Shown one piece after another: positions 29,086 to 37,579 of a DNA stretch of 64,000 nt. The notes beneath the pieces are model-generated. The model worked only from the letters and a program-made list of their open reading frames with translations. It ran no database searches and was not told where the DNA came from. This stretch comes from an uncultured Marvinbryantia sp. GTDB lineage: Bacteria; Bacillota; Clostridia; Lachnospirales; Lachnospiraceae. The translations under genes were made by a program, and so were the position numbers. The stretch spans positions 1 through 64,000 of the forward strand of contig CAKRVB010000007.1 of NCBI GenBank assembly GCA_934408725.1. The letters run 5' to 3'. The stretch's first letter is position 1. Each line of letters opens with the position of its first letter.

Positions 29086-30093
29086 TTACTGCTGAAGATC
29101 CTGGATCTGCTGAAGTTCATCTTCCAGACCTTCTGTGTACTGAGCCCATACTGGCTGACAAGCTTCCTGAGCTGCTGCAAGGTCTTCTGCCGGTACGTCG
29201 ATGATAGTAACACCTTTTTCTTCCAGACCTTTTCTCAGTTCTGCTTCTTCCGCTTCGATCTGTTCTTTGTTCCATTCAGAAGCTTTCTTTCCAGCTTCTC
29301 TGAGGATTGCCTGATCTTCTTCGCTTAACTGATTCCATTTTGCTTCTGCCATAAGGATGATTCCAGGGCTGAATGTATGTCCATCAAGCAGGTAGTAAGG
29401 AGCTACTTCATAGAATTTATTGCTGTCATATCCTGGGTATCCGTTTTCTCCACCGTCAACGACGCCTGTCTGGATGGAGCTGTAAAGTTCGCTGTATGCG
29501 ATAGGTGTAGGTTCTGCACCAAGAGCTGTCATGGTATCCATCATCAGAGTAGTCTCTGGTACACGGATCTTTTTGCCCTTCAGGTCAGCAATGCTGGAAA
29601 TTTCCATAGAAGTAAATGTATTACGTGCACCTTCATCTGTGTATGTAATACCAACCATACCAGCACCTACTTCAACACCTTCGTCCAGGAATGCCTGTCC
29701 GATTTCTTCGGAATCAAGTACTTTCCACATATTGTCACGGCTTGTGAAGATATATGGAAGACCGAACATGTTCAGTTTTCTGAAACCATAGTCAGACAGA
29801 GAGTTTGTATTTCCTCTGTAGAAGTCAACTGTTCCACCGCCCATCTGAAGAGCATTCAGACATTCAACTTCCTGTCCCAGTGTAGCTGCTGTGTAAACTT
29901 CGATCTCAATACGTCCTTCTGATAATTCATTTACGTATTCTGCGAACTTATAACCAACTCTGGCGTTGATATTGTCATCACTGTTAAGTTCCGCATACTT
30001 AAATGTCATCTCCGGTTCTGCTGCCATTGCACTGATTGCACCCATGGATAAAAGTGTTCCAAATGCCAGTGCTGTAACTACTGCCTTTTTCAT
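29086..30093 (-). CDS. TRAP transporter substrate-binding protein (DctP type), hexuronate cluster
   Basis: 335 residues. Sec signal peptide (about 1-24, ending SAMAAE) without a lipobox Cys, then a DctP domain. The substrate-carboxylate Arg region is KGKKIRVPETTLMMDTMTALG, followed by AYSELYSSIQTGVVDGGENG. First gene of dctPQM. The upstream region is very A/T-rich, and the hexuronate operator was not found there. Confidence 0.92.
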   Translation of the reverse strand: MKKAVVTALAFGTLLSMGAISAMAAEPEMTFKYAELNSDDNINARVGYKFAEYVNELSEGRIEIEVYTAATLGQEVECLNALQMGGGTVDFYRGNTNSLSDYGFRKLNMFGLPYIFTSRDNMWKVLDSEEIGQAFLDEGVEVGAGMVGITYTDEGARNTFTSMEISSIADLKGKKIRVPETTLMMDTMTALGAEPTPIAYSELYSSIQTGVVDGGENGYPGYDSNKFYEVAPYYLLDGHTFSPGIILMAEAKWNQLSEEDQAILREAGKKASEWNKEQIEAEEAELRKGLEEKGVTIIDVPAEDLAAAQEACQPVWAQYTEGLEDELQQIQDLQQ

Positions 30094-30132
30094 TTCTCAT
30101 ACCTCACTTCTTTTTTATTTTTTTATAATAAA

Positions 30133-30152
30133 AACAATATTATTATATTGTT
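30133..30152. promoter_or_regulatory. A/T inverted repeat upstream of dctP
   Basis: AACAATAT-TATT-ATATTGTT, an 8 bp perfect inverted repeat in the divergent region between dctP and the YcxB-like gene. It could be an operator or a weak hairpin; with A/T-rich surroundings, chance is possible. Confidence 0.3.
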
Positions 30153-30291
30153 TTTTATCATATTTGTTAATAAATTCCGCAGTTTTTCTCTTTCTATTGT
30201 CTTTTTTAACAAAACATTTTTTCCTGTTTACCTTTTTTTCAACGTCTATTATAATAATGGAGATGTGAAAAAATATGTAAAGGAGAAAATT

Positions 30292-30816
30292 ATGAACGAT
30301 ATCAAAGTCACATGTAACCTTACTGAAAAGCAATACCGTAACTATATGACCTTCCATGTACTTGGCAGGAAAAAGGATCTCTTACTCCATCTGTTCTGGT
30401 GCCTGTTGATTCTGGCCTTCGGACTGGTCAATTTTCACATTAACGGTCCGATTCTTGGATGGGTATTTACAATTGCCTCTGTCTACCTTTTTGTCAGCCG
30501 CTACTTACGTTTCTTTATAAGCGTAAACCGCATCTCCGAACAGTACGGATTGTCTGACACACCAAAGTACTTTTACACGGTCGTATTTCAGCCGGCTTCT
30601 TTCCAGGTCAGAAGTCAGAAAGAAACTGCCCGTTATAACTGGGGCGACATTTTCCAGATCCACATTATGGAACAGAAAAACATGATCTACTTATATATGA
30701 ATAAAGATACTGCATTTCTTCTTCCATATGAGGGTATTGAAAATGGTACAATTTCTTCTCTGAAGGATCTTTTCTCAGAAAAACTTCCGGCAGAGAAACT
30801 TACCATTCATTCCTGA
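30292..30816 (+). CDS. YcxB-like membrane protein
   Basis: 174 residues. Two adjacent membrane helices (about 30-50 and 54-72) followed by a C-terminal beta-rich YcxB-like domain (YNWGDIFQIHIMEQKNMIYLYMNKDTAFLLPYEG). The start at 30292 is fixed by AAGGAG; the open frame extends upstream without a ribosome site. Function unknown. It runs opposite to its neighbours and may be an insertion between the two sugar clusters. Confidence 0.75.
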   Translation: MNDIKVTCNLTEKQYRNYMTFHVLGRKKDLLLHLFWCLLILAFGLVNFHINGPILGWVFTIASVYLFVSRYLRFFISVNRISEQYGLSDTPKYFYTVVFQPASFQVRSQKETARYNWGDIFQIHIMEQKNMIYLYMNKDTAFLLPYEGIENGTISSLKDLFSEKLPAEKLTIHS

Positions 30817-30838
30817 CTATCATCTGAATTTTTATCAC

Positions 30839-30868
30839 AGGCGGGGCTTCATCAGCCCCTCCTTTTTT
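30839..30868 (+). terminator. Terminator of the YcxB-like gene
   Basis: AGGCGGGGCT/AGCCCCTCCT stem with a 5-base loop, followed by TTTTTT on the plus strand. Confidence 0.85.
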
Positions 30869-30884
30869 GTTCATGCTAATACTG

Positions 30885-31946
30885 TTATTTGTCTGCAACT
30901 TCCTTTGCAACCGTCTGGCATGCTTTCAGGAAATAACGAATCTGCTCATCCGGAACATTGGAATCCAGTCCTACGCAGGAAATAGATACCTGTCCTGCAG
31001 GGTTCATGCCGCCTGCAATCAGATCTCTGACTTCTGTCATTACTTCGTCTTCGCTTGCTTTACCCAGTCTCACCGGACTGTATCTTGCATTCAGGAACAC
31101 ATCCGGAAGTACTTCACGCACTCTGCGAATATCAGAAAATGCTCCCACTTCTGCAAACTTCAGATTTGGCACTTTACGGTAGCCTTCTACCACATGTTCC
31201 ATGGTCTTTCCACAATGGTGGATACCAAAATTCGGGAATGCCTTTGCCAGCTGTGTATCATAATCCAGAAGGAATTCTTCATAGATCTGATTGGATACCA
31301 TTTCTACGGAGCAGTTACTGGTCAGATAATTACCCGGAGCCACCTGCTGTACAATGGCTGTCACACCACCTGAGATATCCTTGGAAAGGCTGTAAAAACG
31401 TTTTCCGATCTCGATGGACATATCTGTAATCTTCTGCATCAGCTCACGAACTTCGTCCGGTGCGCTGTAGTAAGCAACCATAACATCCTGTCCCATGATA
31501 TCCATGGCGATATTCTGGATTCCCATCAGGTTAACATGAGATTCTACTCTTCCGTATTTCTCCAGCAGATAATCAATCTGCTTCTGTGTTCTCTGCCATA
31601 CCGGGCTCTTATCCAGATCCGGTTTCTGAATCTGTTCGATTTCATCTTCATCCAGATTCATGCAGACAACCTGTGGGGAATTATTTTCTTCGTATTTGAT
31701 CTCACATCCCATCAGTTCGGAATACAGATAACCGGCTGCCAGGAAATCCGTTCCAAGAAGCGGTCTCTTTACCGGGTCTTTTTCTCCCAGTCCAAACTCT
31801 CCGAAATGTTCATATAATGCTTTCTTCATCTTCAGATCCGCTTCCATACGGTATTCCGGATCATCAAAAAATTCCTGTGTAAAATTCACCCCGGCATATT
31901 TGTGCCACCATGATGGATGAAAGGTAATATCATATTTTAAATTCAT
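30885..31946 (-). CDS. UroD/MtaA-family methyltransferase homologue B
   Basis: 353 residues of the uroporphyrinogen decarboxylase superfamily (TIM barrel). The decarboxylase N-terminal RxxxR substrate motif is absent, while the zinc-thiol motif of methylcobamide:CoM methyltransferases is retained: H243-x-C245 in FGIHHCGKTMEHV and C324 in SISCVG. It therefore looks like a zinc-dependent methyl-transfer enzyme with unknown donor and acceptor. The start at 31946 has GAAGGAG and overlaps the upstream stop (ATGA), so it is coupled to homologue A. Confidence 0.75.
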   Translation of the reverse strand: MNLKYDITFHPSWWHKYAGVNFTQEFFDDPEYRMEADLKMKKALYEHFGEFGLGEKDPVKRPLLGTDFLAAGYLYSELMGCEIKYEENNSPQVVCMNLDEDEIEQIQKPDLDKSPVWQRTQKQIDYLLEKYGRVESHVNLMGIQNIAMDIMGQDVMVAYYSAPDEVRELMQKITDMSIEIGKRFYSLSKDISGGVTAIVQQVAPGNYLTSNCSVEMVSNQIYEEFLLDYDTQLAKAFPNFGIHHCGKTMEHVVEGYRKVPNLKFAEVGAFSDIRRVREVLPDVFLNARYSPVRLGKASEDEVMTEVRDLIAGGMNPAGQVSISCVGLDSNVPDEQIRYFLKACQTVAKEVADK

Positions 31947-33097
31947 AATTCTTCTCCTTCGCAATTTTTCTCTGCCATCTCGTGAAGCATGTTGTAAAGT
32001 TTTTCCTGTTCTTCCGGTGTCTTGCAGTAAGTAACCGCAATCATCTTCTGGTTTGGTCTCCAAATCTTCTTCAGTGCTTCGAAGCTGTGTTCACAGTCTC
32101 CTACTGCACGGCAGTTCAGAATGATTCCGCTGCCTGCGAAGCCATCTCCGAAGAGTTCCGGACGGTTTGGTGAAGGGTCTGTCTCAATGGTAAATGCACC
32201 GTCTGCCATAAAGATGTTACGATAGCTCTTAACCATCTCAATCTTCTTTTCCCAGATTCCGCAGGAATGATATACCATTCCGCCAAATTCATCACCGATG
32301 CGTTCGTCAGCCGGCATAAACAGATCTTCGTAATCATCTGCCTGAATCATGATAGAAGCATCATCACTTAATCCTACCCCTTTGAATACACGGCTGCTTG
32401 CGAATCCATGTCCCGGGCTTGCCAGCGCATCCCCAATGATATCTCTCTGCTTTTTCAGGAAATCAATCAGCAGGGTAGCTGTCAGTTCTGCTGCCTGCTT
32501 TGTCTCATCCGGTGAATCGAACACTTCCATAAACAGGTCATTCATCGGAAGCAGGTAAGTCAGCATGTTCATTGGAGACTGTACATCACAGAAAGATACC
32601 GGAACTTTTCCCTTTGTCTGATCCATGAAATACTCTACCATCTCCAGAATCTGTTTTCCTTCTTTGGTCTGATCAATCGGAACAAAATCAGAATCCAGAA
32701 TTTCCTGCATACTGCTGAATTTTGCTTTTACATGAGGTGCCTGTTCCGGCTTCCATTCATACTCTGCCCCAAAGCAGGATGCGATGTAACCGATGCCATA
32801 CCATGGCTCCAGGAAATTTGCCACATCTGCTTTATATTTCATACTCTCTTTCAGTGCTCCCAGCTGCAGTGCCAGAGATTCTTTGTAGTCTTTACATTTG
32901 TCATAGAATACGCCATTTGCACGTACCCGGCGGTATACCTGAAGTCCGCTGGACGCTTCTACAAACTTCTTATTGCCTTCCAGAAGTCCCGCTTCATATT
33001 CCTGATACGCATCCAGATCAAAATCTTCTGGTTTCACAGGCGCCACTTCAGTTCCCTGGGAATCTCTCAGGGTGGTGTCAAACTTTACTTCTTCCAT
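31943..33097 (-). CDS. UroD/MtaA-family methyltransferase homologue A
   Basis: 384 residues, same superfamily as homologue B but clearly diverged. Zinc-site candidates are H277-x-C279 (VYHSCGIW) and C329 (ILNCRAVGDC). It has no corrinoid-binding domain, and no corrinoid protein, activase or radical-SAM partner lies nearby. First gene of a two-gene operon under a promoter overlapped by a LacI/cre-type site; a LacI regulator gene is directly upstream. Substrate unknown. Confidence 0.78.
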   Translation of the reverse strand: MEEVKFDTTLRDSQGTEVAPVKPEDFDLDAYQEYEAGLLEGNKKFVEASSGLQVYRRVRANGVFYDKCKDYKESLALQLGALKESMKYKADVANFLEPWYGIGYIASCFGAEYEWKPEQAPHVKAKFSSMQEILDSDFVPIDQTKEGKQILEMVEYFMDQTKGKVPVSFCDVQSPMNMLTYLLPMNDLFMEVFDSPDETKQAAELTATLLIDFLKKQRDIIGDALASPGHGFASSRVFKGVGLSDDASIMIQADDYEDLFMPADERIGDEFGGMVYHSCGIWEKKIEMVKSYRNIFMADGAFTIETDPSPNRPELFGDGFAGSGIILNCRAVGDCEHSFEALKKIWRPNQKMIAVTYCKTPEEQEKLYNMLHEMAEKNCEGEEL

Positions 33098-33144
33098 TTT
33101 CTCCTCCTCTGATCCATAACCGGATCTGCGGGATTTTCCCGCTC

Positions 33145-33164
33145 ATTATATGTAAACGCTTACA
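33145..33164 (-). promoter_or_regulatory. Promoter and LacI/cre-type operator of the UroD-like operon
   Basis: TGTAAACGCTTACA (33151-33164), a perfect 14 bp palindrome, directly abuts a consensus -10 TATAAT (33145-33150), so it occupies the promoter spacer. It matches the CcpA cre consensus in full and the uxaC/eda operator at 12 of 14 positions. The leader then forms two small hairpins (GCGGGA/TCCCGC; GATCC/GGATC). Confidence 0.65.
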
Positions 33165-33205
33165 TTATCATGAGTAGTTATCCTACTCTGTAAATCGTTT
33201 TTCAT

Positions 33206-34285
33206 CTACATGAACAAATTTATTGCGCTGTCCCAGCTCTTTTCAAATATCGGGATACTGCTCTGGAATACAATTTCACTTCCCACATTGATCAGATCTG
33301 ACGCAGGTTTGGTTCCTTTTAACAAATATTCCACCAGAACCTTCGCCGCCAGATAAGTCTGGGCGTATGGATTCTTTATAGAAAGATTGGTAAATACCCC
33401 TCGCTTCAGGAAGTCTATATTCTCCTGGAAAAGGTCACTGCCAACTGCCGCCAGCGTACCTGCCCTGCCGCTTTCTTCCAGTGCCTGCCCAAGTAATACA
33501 CTGCCTCGTGCATAAACACTGAAGCATCCTCCGATATCTTTTTCATTTTTCAGGAAACGAAGGAGTCGTTCATAGCGCTCCTCTGTCTCGTTCTCTCTGT
33601 TCTGTATTTTGTAAATGTGTCTTACAGATCCTTTTTCTCTTAAATAATTTTCAAAACCTTCCACAATCTGATAATGGGATGGCCACATGCTGTCTCCGGC
33701 CATAATCAAAAAGGCCTGATCTTCTCCAACTCTGGGCATCAGAAGTTCTGCCAGCGTCCTGCCAATTACTTCATAATTAGGCTGTACACAGCAAAGTCTT
33801 CCGGTATCCGGTCTGTCATCGCCAATCAATGCTACCGGAATTCCCTTATCTGTAAAATGCTTTACCGAAATTCTTTTTTTCAGATCCATATATCCGGACG
33901 TAAGTAGTCCATCCGCTTCATAGCTGTCAATCAGACCGGTCAGTTCCTCTGCTGACTCCTCATCATATGGAAGCTCCTGCAGTTCGATCTTAAAATCCCG
34001 CATGGCATCCATACACTCCCTGACACCTTTCCAGACGCTGTTATAATAATACTGGTTTCCATTCACAGGTTCCGGAAATGCAGCTATCACACGATAGGTC
34101 TTTCTGTTCAAAGATGCTGCAACTTTATTAGGTTCATATTCCATCCGCTTTGCAGTATCTAAGATCTGCTGTCGTGCTGCATCTCCCACTCCCGGTTTCC
34201 CATTCAGCGCACAGTGTATGGTCGCTATGGAGTAGCCGGACTCTCTTGCCACATCCTTTATCGTCACTCTTTTTTCACTATTCAT
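33206..34285 (-). CDS. LacI-family regulator beside the UroD-like operon
   Basis: 359 residues. N-terminal HTH (VTIKDVARESGYSIATIHCALNG) and a sugar-binding-type sensor domain (about 65-340). ATG 34285 is preferred for its GAGG ribosome site; a GTG two codons earlier is possible. Its promoter carries a perfect LacI palindrome at the start site, so autoregulation is likely. It lies about 110 bases upstream of the UroD-like operon in the same direction and may also control it. Confidence 0.9.
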   Translation of the reverse strand: MNSEKRVTIKDVARESGYSIATIHCALNGKPGVGDAARQQILDTAKRMEYEPNKVAASLNRKTYRVIAAFPEPVNGNQYYYNSVWKGVRECMDAMRDFKIELQELPYDEESAEELTGLIDSYEADGLLTSGYMDLKKRISVKHFTDKGIPVALIGDDRPDTGRLCCVQPNYEVIGRTLAELLMPRVGEDQAFLIMAGDSMWPSHYQIVEGFENYLREKGSVRHIYKIQNRENETEERYERLLRFLKNEKDIGGCFSVYARGSVLLGQALEESGRAGTLAAVGSDLFQENIDFLKRGVFTNLSIKNPYAQTYLAAKVLVEYLLKGTKPASDLINVGSEIVFQSSIPIFEKSWDSAINLFM

Positions 34286-34303
34286 AAACACCTCAGTAAC
34301 ATG

Positions 34304-34323
34304 TTACCAAAACGTTTTGGTAA
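34304..34323 (-). promoter_or_regulatory. Perfect LacI operator of the second lacI gene
   Basis: TTACCAAAACGTTTTGGTAA, a perfect 20 bp palindrome with the central CG typical of LacI sites, 4 bases downstream of the -10 box. Confidence 0.85.
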
Positions 34324-34327
34324 TTTT

Positions 34328-34356
34328 AGTTTACGTCTTTTCCTATTTTTTGTCAA
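34328..34356 (-). promoter_or_regulatory. Promoter of the second lacI gene
   Basis: -35 TTGACA (34351-34356, consensus), 17 bp spacer, -10 TAAACT (34328-34333). Confidence 0.72.
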
Positions 34357-34438
34357 TTAAATTCGTACAAACTGACTGATTTTTGTGTATTTTTCACATT
34401 TTTATTATCCATTTTTTATGCACTTGCAACATTGCTTT

Positions 34439-34454
34439 CTGAAACGTTTTGGTT
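34439..34454 (-). promoter_or_regulatory. Secondary LacI operator
   Basis: AACCAAAACGTTTCAG, the same ACCAAAACGTTT core with one degenerate half. Its centre lies 132 bp from the perfect site, a distance that would allow DNA looping. The remaining A/T-rich sequence between the two sites holds nothing else I recognise. Confidence 0.55.
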
Positions 34455-34506
34455 ATTTTATCTTTACATAACATTTTCATTTCAGAAAACATATCCGTCT
34501 ATTATA

Positions 34507-34546
34507 CAAAAAACAGGATTATACCCGAAGGTACAATCCTGCTTTT
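34507..34546 (-). terminator. Terminator of the MarR gene
   Basis: CAGGATT and AATCCTG stem with inner TAC/GTA and a short loop; six U follow on the minus strand. Confidence 0.8.
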
Positions 34547-34577
34547 TGTTACCTGTATAGAATTCTATGCCATTCTA

Positions 34578-35027
34578 TTATTGTTTTTCGCTTTTCAGAC
34601 GATCGATCTCTTTCAGTACATTGACATCACATTTTTCAAAAAAGCTATATACTGCCTTCACTTCTTCTTTTGTAATGCCATCCAGAATTCTCTCCTGGCA
34701 GTCCTCATAAATCTGCCAGAGTTCTGCCGCAATTGGTCTGGACTTCTCCGTCAGTGACAGACGATGAATCTTTCGATTCTCTTCATCGATCCGAATACTG
34801 ACGTATCCTTTTCTCTCCAGCATACGAATTCCATTTGATACATTTGATTTTGCAATTCCTCGCATCTTACAGATATCCCGTGCTGTATTGTACACGCTGT
34901 CGTCTCTTAAGAAAAGTAAGATTTGCATCTCTGTTTCTGTCAGATGATGCATCTCACCATACTGTGCATAGAACAGTTGAAATAACTCCTTGAAATGCAT
35001 ATTCCAGAAAACACTTTTCCCAGGCAT
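34578..35027 (-). CDS. MarR-family regulator
   Basis: 149 residues with a winged HTH: MQILLFLRDDSVYNTARDICKMRGIAKSNVSNGIRMLERKGYVSIRIDEENRKIHRLSLTEK in the centre (about 38-100) with helical ends for dimerisation. ATG preceded by a strong GGGGGG site. It follows the GH13 gene by 74 bases, yet has its own near-consensus promoter overlapping the GH13 stop codon. Ligand and targets unknown. Confidence 0.88.
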   Translation of the reverse strand: MPGKSVFWNMHFKELFQLFYAQYGEMHHLTETEMQILLFLRDDSVYNTARDICKMRGIAKSNVSNGIRMLERKGYVSIRIDEENRKIHRLSLTEKSRPIAAELWQIYEDCQERILDGITKEEVKAVYSFFEKCDVNVLKEIDRLKSEKQ

Positions 35028-35075
35028 ATCTGTCCCCCCTTTTTAGTTGTCAATTGTACATTTTTTATCAGATAG

Positions 35076-35105
35076 ATTATAACAAACCCACTCTGCCTAT
35101 GTCAA
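35076..35105 (-). promoter_or_regulatory. Promoter of the MarR gene
   Basis: -35 TTGACA (35100-35105) overlaps the GH13 stop codon; a -10 (TTATAA at 35076-35081, or TATAAT one base further) follows with an 18-19 bp spacer. Confidence 0.65.
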
Positions 35106-37282
35106 ACATATTCTTTCCACGCCGTATGGAATCCTTCCACGTCAGCACCAGTCTCCTCTTCATGGAAAGACGAATCTCTATTTCCATTCAAAGCATGCAG
35201 AACAATGGCTGAATGTGGCGGCAATGTAAGTGTCACATCGTACTGCTGCATCTGATAAACATACGCATCCATATTATATCCGCTCTGATCTGTCATCATC
35301 AGCTGTATCAGGTTGTCATCTGCTGTGATTCCCATATCACGCACCCGAATGGTACGCTCCATGGTATCTTTTCCTGCATTAAACACCACCAGCACCTGAT
35401 CCCTCTCCGTGAAACGTCCATAGGCAAGGAAATCATAGTCTGCCTGCAGAATCATAACAGAGCCTTTCATAATCGCCGGACAGGCCTTGTGAATCCGAAT
35501 CATCTGTTTGTGGAACTGAATCAGATCATGATCTTCCCATCCCCATGGATAGGTACGCCGGTTATCCGGATCGGTAAATCCACAGACACCTGCTTCATCA
35601 CCATAGTAAATCGTTGGGGCACCAGGCCAGGTAAACTGCATTACCACTGCGCTGCGAAGTACCGATTTATCTACATCCTGACAGGCCGCCTCATATCCAA
35701 GCTGTGCCACACGTCCCACCTTATGATTCGTTCTTGTCAGGAATCTGGAATGATCGTGATTGGACAGTTCATTCATGGCAGTCTGCAGGGAAGGAGCCTG
35801 GAAACTGTTCATATAATGGTTCATCGCCCACTGGAAATGTAACCCATTTCCCAGCATATCTTCCCGATACTGGTCACTGTGCTTCTCCATACCTGTGAAA
35901 AACCAGGTCAGCGGTTCCATAAAGGCATCGTAGTTCATAACCGTGTCCCACTGATCTCCCTGAAGCCAGGATCTTGGATCCCCGTAATGTTCTGCCAGAA
36001 TCAGTGCCTCTGGATTTGCTTCTTTTACCACATCCCGGAATTCCTTCCAGAACTGATGGTTATATTCATTGGAAAATCCCAGATCGGCGGCCACATCCAG
36101 TCTCCAGCCATCCACGTTATAAGGTGGCGAAACCCATTTCTTTGCCACATGTAAAATATAATCATGGAGCTCTTTTGAATTCTCATAAGCCAGCTTCGGC
36201 AGCGTATCATGGCCCCACCATCCATCATAATTTGGATTATACGGCCAGGCATCCTGGTTATTAAATTTGAAAAAATTCCGATACGGGCTGTCCGCTGAAA
36301 TATAAGCACCTTTTTCGTATCCAGGTGCATGTTCATAAATTCGTTCCCGATCCAGCCACTTATTAAAGGAACCACAGTGATTGAATACCCCATCCAGTAT
36401 GATTCGCATGCCTCTGCGATGGACTTCTTCCACAAATTCCGCAAAAAACTGATTGCTCGCTTCCAGATTCTCTTTGTCTGTTACACGACAAATGTATTTG
36501 GTTGCATGGGTATTATCCTGATCTCCAGGTGCCAGCACTTCTCCACCATCTTTTACAATCTTTCCATAATGTGGATCGATATAATCATAATCCTGTATAT
36601 CATACTTATGGTTAGACGGAGAGACAAAAATCGGGTTGAAGTAGATCACATCCACTCCCAGGTCCTGCAGATAATCCAGTTTGTCCCAGACACCCTGAAT
36701 ATCTCCACCATAAAACTCTCGGATTCCCATAAACGCCGGACATTTATTCCAGTCAGTAACTTTCACAGTTGTATCCCCAATGTAGAAATACTCTCTGTCC
36801 TCCACATCATTCGATGAATCTCCATTATAGAAACGATCCACAAAAATCTGATACATGACAGCACCTTTGGCCCATTCCGGGACATGAAATCCTGGCGTAA
36901 TGGTAAAACAGCAGTCCTGACGTATCTCTTTGCTGATTCCGCATTTGTCATAATAGCAGGTCAGACGACCGGCCTTTACCTGGAACCAATAATGCAGTGG
37001 ACGAATTCCCAGTGGAATCTCTGCACGGTAATAATCAAAATTCCTGTCATCATAGTCATATTCCATGACTACCATTTCCTGGTCATGACACAGATAAACA
37101 GCATCCACGTTGTCTTTTTTGGTACGGAAACGGATCGTTACCGTCTCCCCTACTTCCGGCTGTTCCGGAGTTACATAATTCTCTGTCTCGTCGCTGAAAA
37201 GTGCACTTGGCCGAAAGACCGGGCGCATACCAAGAATGTAGTATTGCATCTTAATCAGCAGTTCTATTTTTTCCCATTCCAA
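35102..37282 (-). CDS. GH13 alpha-glycosidase (neopullulanase/cyclomaltodextrinase type)
   Basis: 726 residues, no signal peptide, so intracellular. An N-terminal beta-sandwich domain (about 20-130), then the catalytic barrel with all four GH13 regions: DGVFNHCG, GWRLDVAAD (nucleophile Asp), LILAEHYGD (acid Glu) and LSNHDHSR (transition-state Asp); a C-terminal beta domain follows. It would cleave imported maltodextrins, cyclodextrins or pullulan fragments. The start is a TTG with GAGG 8 bases upstream; an ATG 11 codons later lacks a ribosome site. It has its own promoter. Confidence 0.88.
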   Translation of the reverse strand: MEWEKIELLIKMQYYILGMRPVFRPSALFSDETENYVTPEQPEVGETVTIRFRTKKDNVDAVYLCHDQEMVVMEYDYDDRNFDYYRAEIPLGIRPLHYWFQVKAGRLTCYYDKCGISKEIRQDCCFTITPGFHVPEWAKGAVMYQIFVDRFYNGDSSNDVEDREYFYIGDTTVKVTDWNKCPAFMGIREFYGGDIQGVWDKLDYLQDLGVDVIYFNPIFVSPSNHKYDIQDYDYIDPHYGKIVKDGGEVLAPGDQDNTHATKYICRVTDKENLEASNQFFAEFVEEVHRRGMRIILDGVFNHCGSFNKWLDRERIYEHAPGYEKGAYISADSPYRNFFKFNNQDAWPYNPNYDGWWGHDTLPKLAYENSKELHDYILHVAKKWVSPPYNVDGWRLDVAADLGFSNEYNHQFWKEFRDVVKEANPEALILAEHYGDPRSWLQGDQWDTVMNYDAFMEPLTWFFTGMEKHSDQYREDMLGNGLHFQWAMNHYMNSFQAPSLQTAMNELSNHDHSRFLTRTNHKVGRVAQLGYEAACQDVDKSVLRSAVVMQFTWPGAPTIYYGDEAGVCGFTDPDNRRTYPWGWEDHDLIQFHKQMIRIHKACPAIMKGSVMILQADYDFLAYGRFTERDQVLVVFNAGKDTMERTIRVRDMGITADDNLIQLMMTDQSGYNMDAYVYQMQQYDVTLTLPPHSAIVLHALNGNRDSSFHEEETGADVEGFHTAWKEYV

Positions 37283-37287
37283 TATTT

Positions 37288-37341
37288 TTACCTCATCCGC
37301 TGATTCAACTCGTAAATCGCGTTTTCTTCATACCTGGGCAT
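37288..37341 (-). CDS. Possible 17-aa leader peptide before the GH13 gene
   Basis: A short frame (MPRYEENAIYELNQRMR) lies in the GH13 leader and ends so that its last codons contain the GAGG ribosome site of the GH13 gene; the stop codon is 5 bases before the TTG start. Translating it would affect loading at the GH13 start. The ribosome site of the short frame itself is weak, so it may be chance. Confidence 0.25.
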   Translation of the reverse strand: MPRYEENAIYELNQRMR

Positions 37342-37366
37342 TTGATCATCCAGCCCACTATTTTCT

Positions 37367-37395
37367 ATTTTATCCCAAAACAGAGGCACTTACAA
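37367..37395 (-). promoter_or_regulatory. Promoter of the GH13 gene
   Basis: -35 TTGTAA (37390-37395), 17 bp spacer, -10 TAAAAT (37367-37372). Confidence 0.6.
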
Positions 37396-37423
37396 GTACA
37401 GATCTTTATATTCTGCATAACGT

Positions 37424-37451
37424 AAAAAGGACAGCCGATGCTGTCCTTTTT
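37424..37451 (-). terminator. Terminator downstream of ftsH
   Basis: AAAAAGGACAGC/GCTGTCCTTTTT, a perfect stem with a 4-base loop. It lies about 130 bases past the ftsH stop; the A/T-rich stretch between shows nothing else. Confidence 0.85.
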
Positions 37452-37579
37452 AGAGAAGGTATTTCTTCTTATGGGTGTTGCAAAAACTATATAATGTATT
37501 GGGGGGTTTTTACGATATTTAATATATCATATACTCCCAAATCCGTGTGCACAAACTTCACAAAATTCAAGTCTATTTT

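Noticed and set aside
35041..35070. MarR operator around GTACAATTGAC
   Set aside because: Only a short CAATTG palindrome with poorly matching arms; too weak to report as a site.
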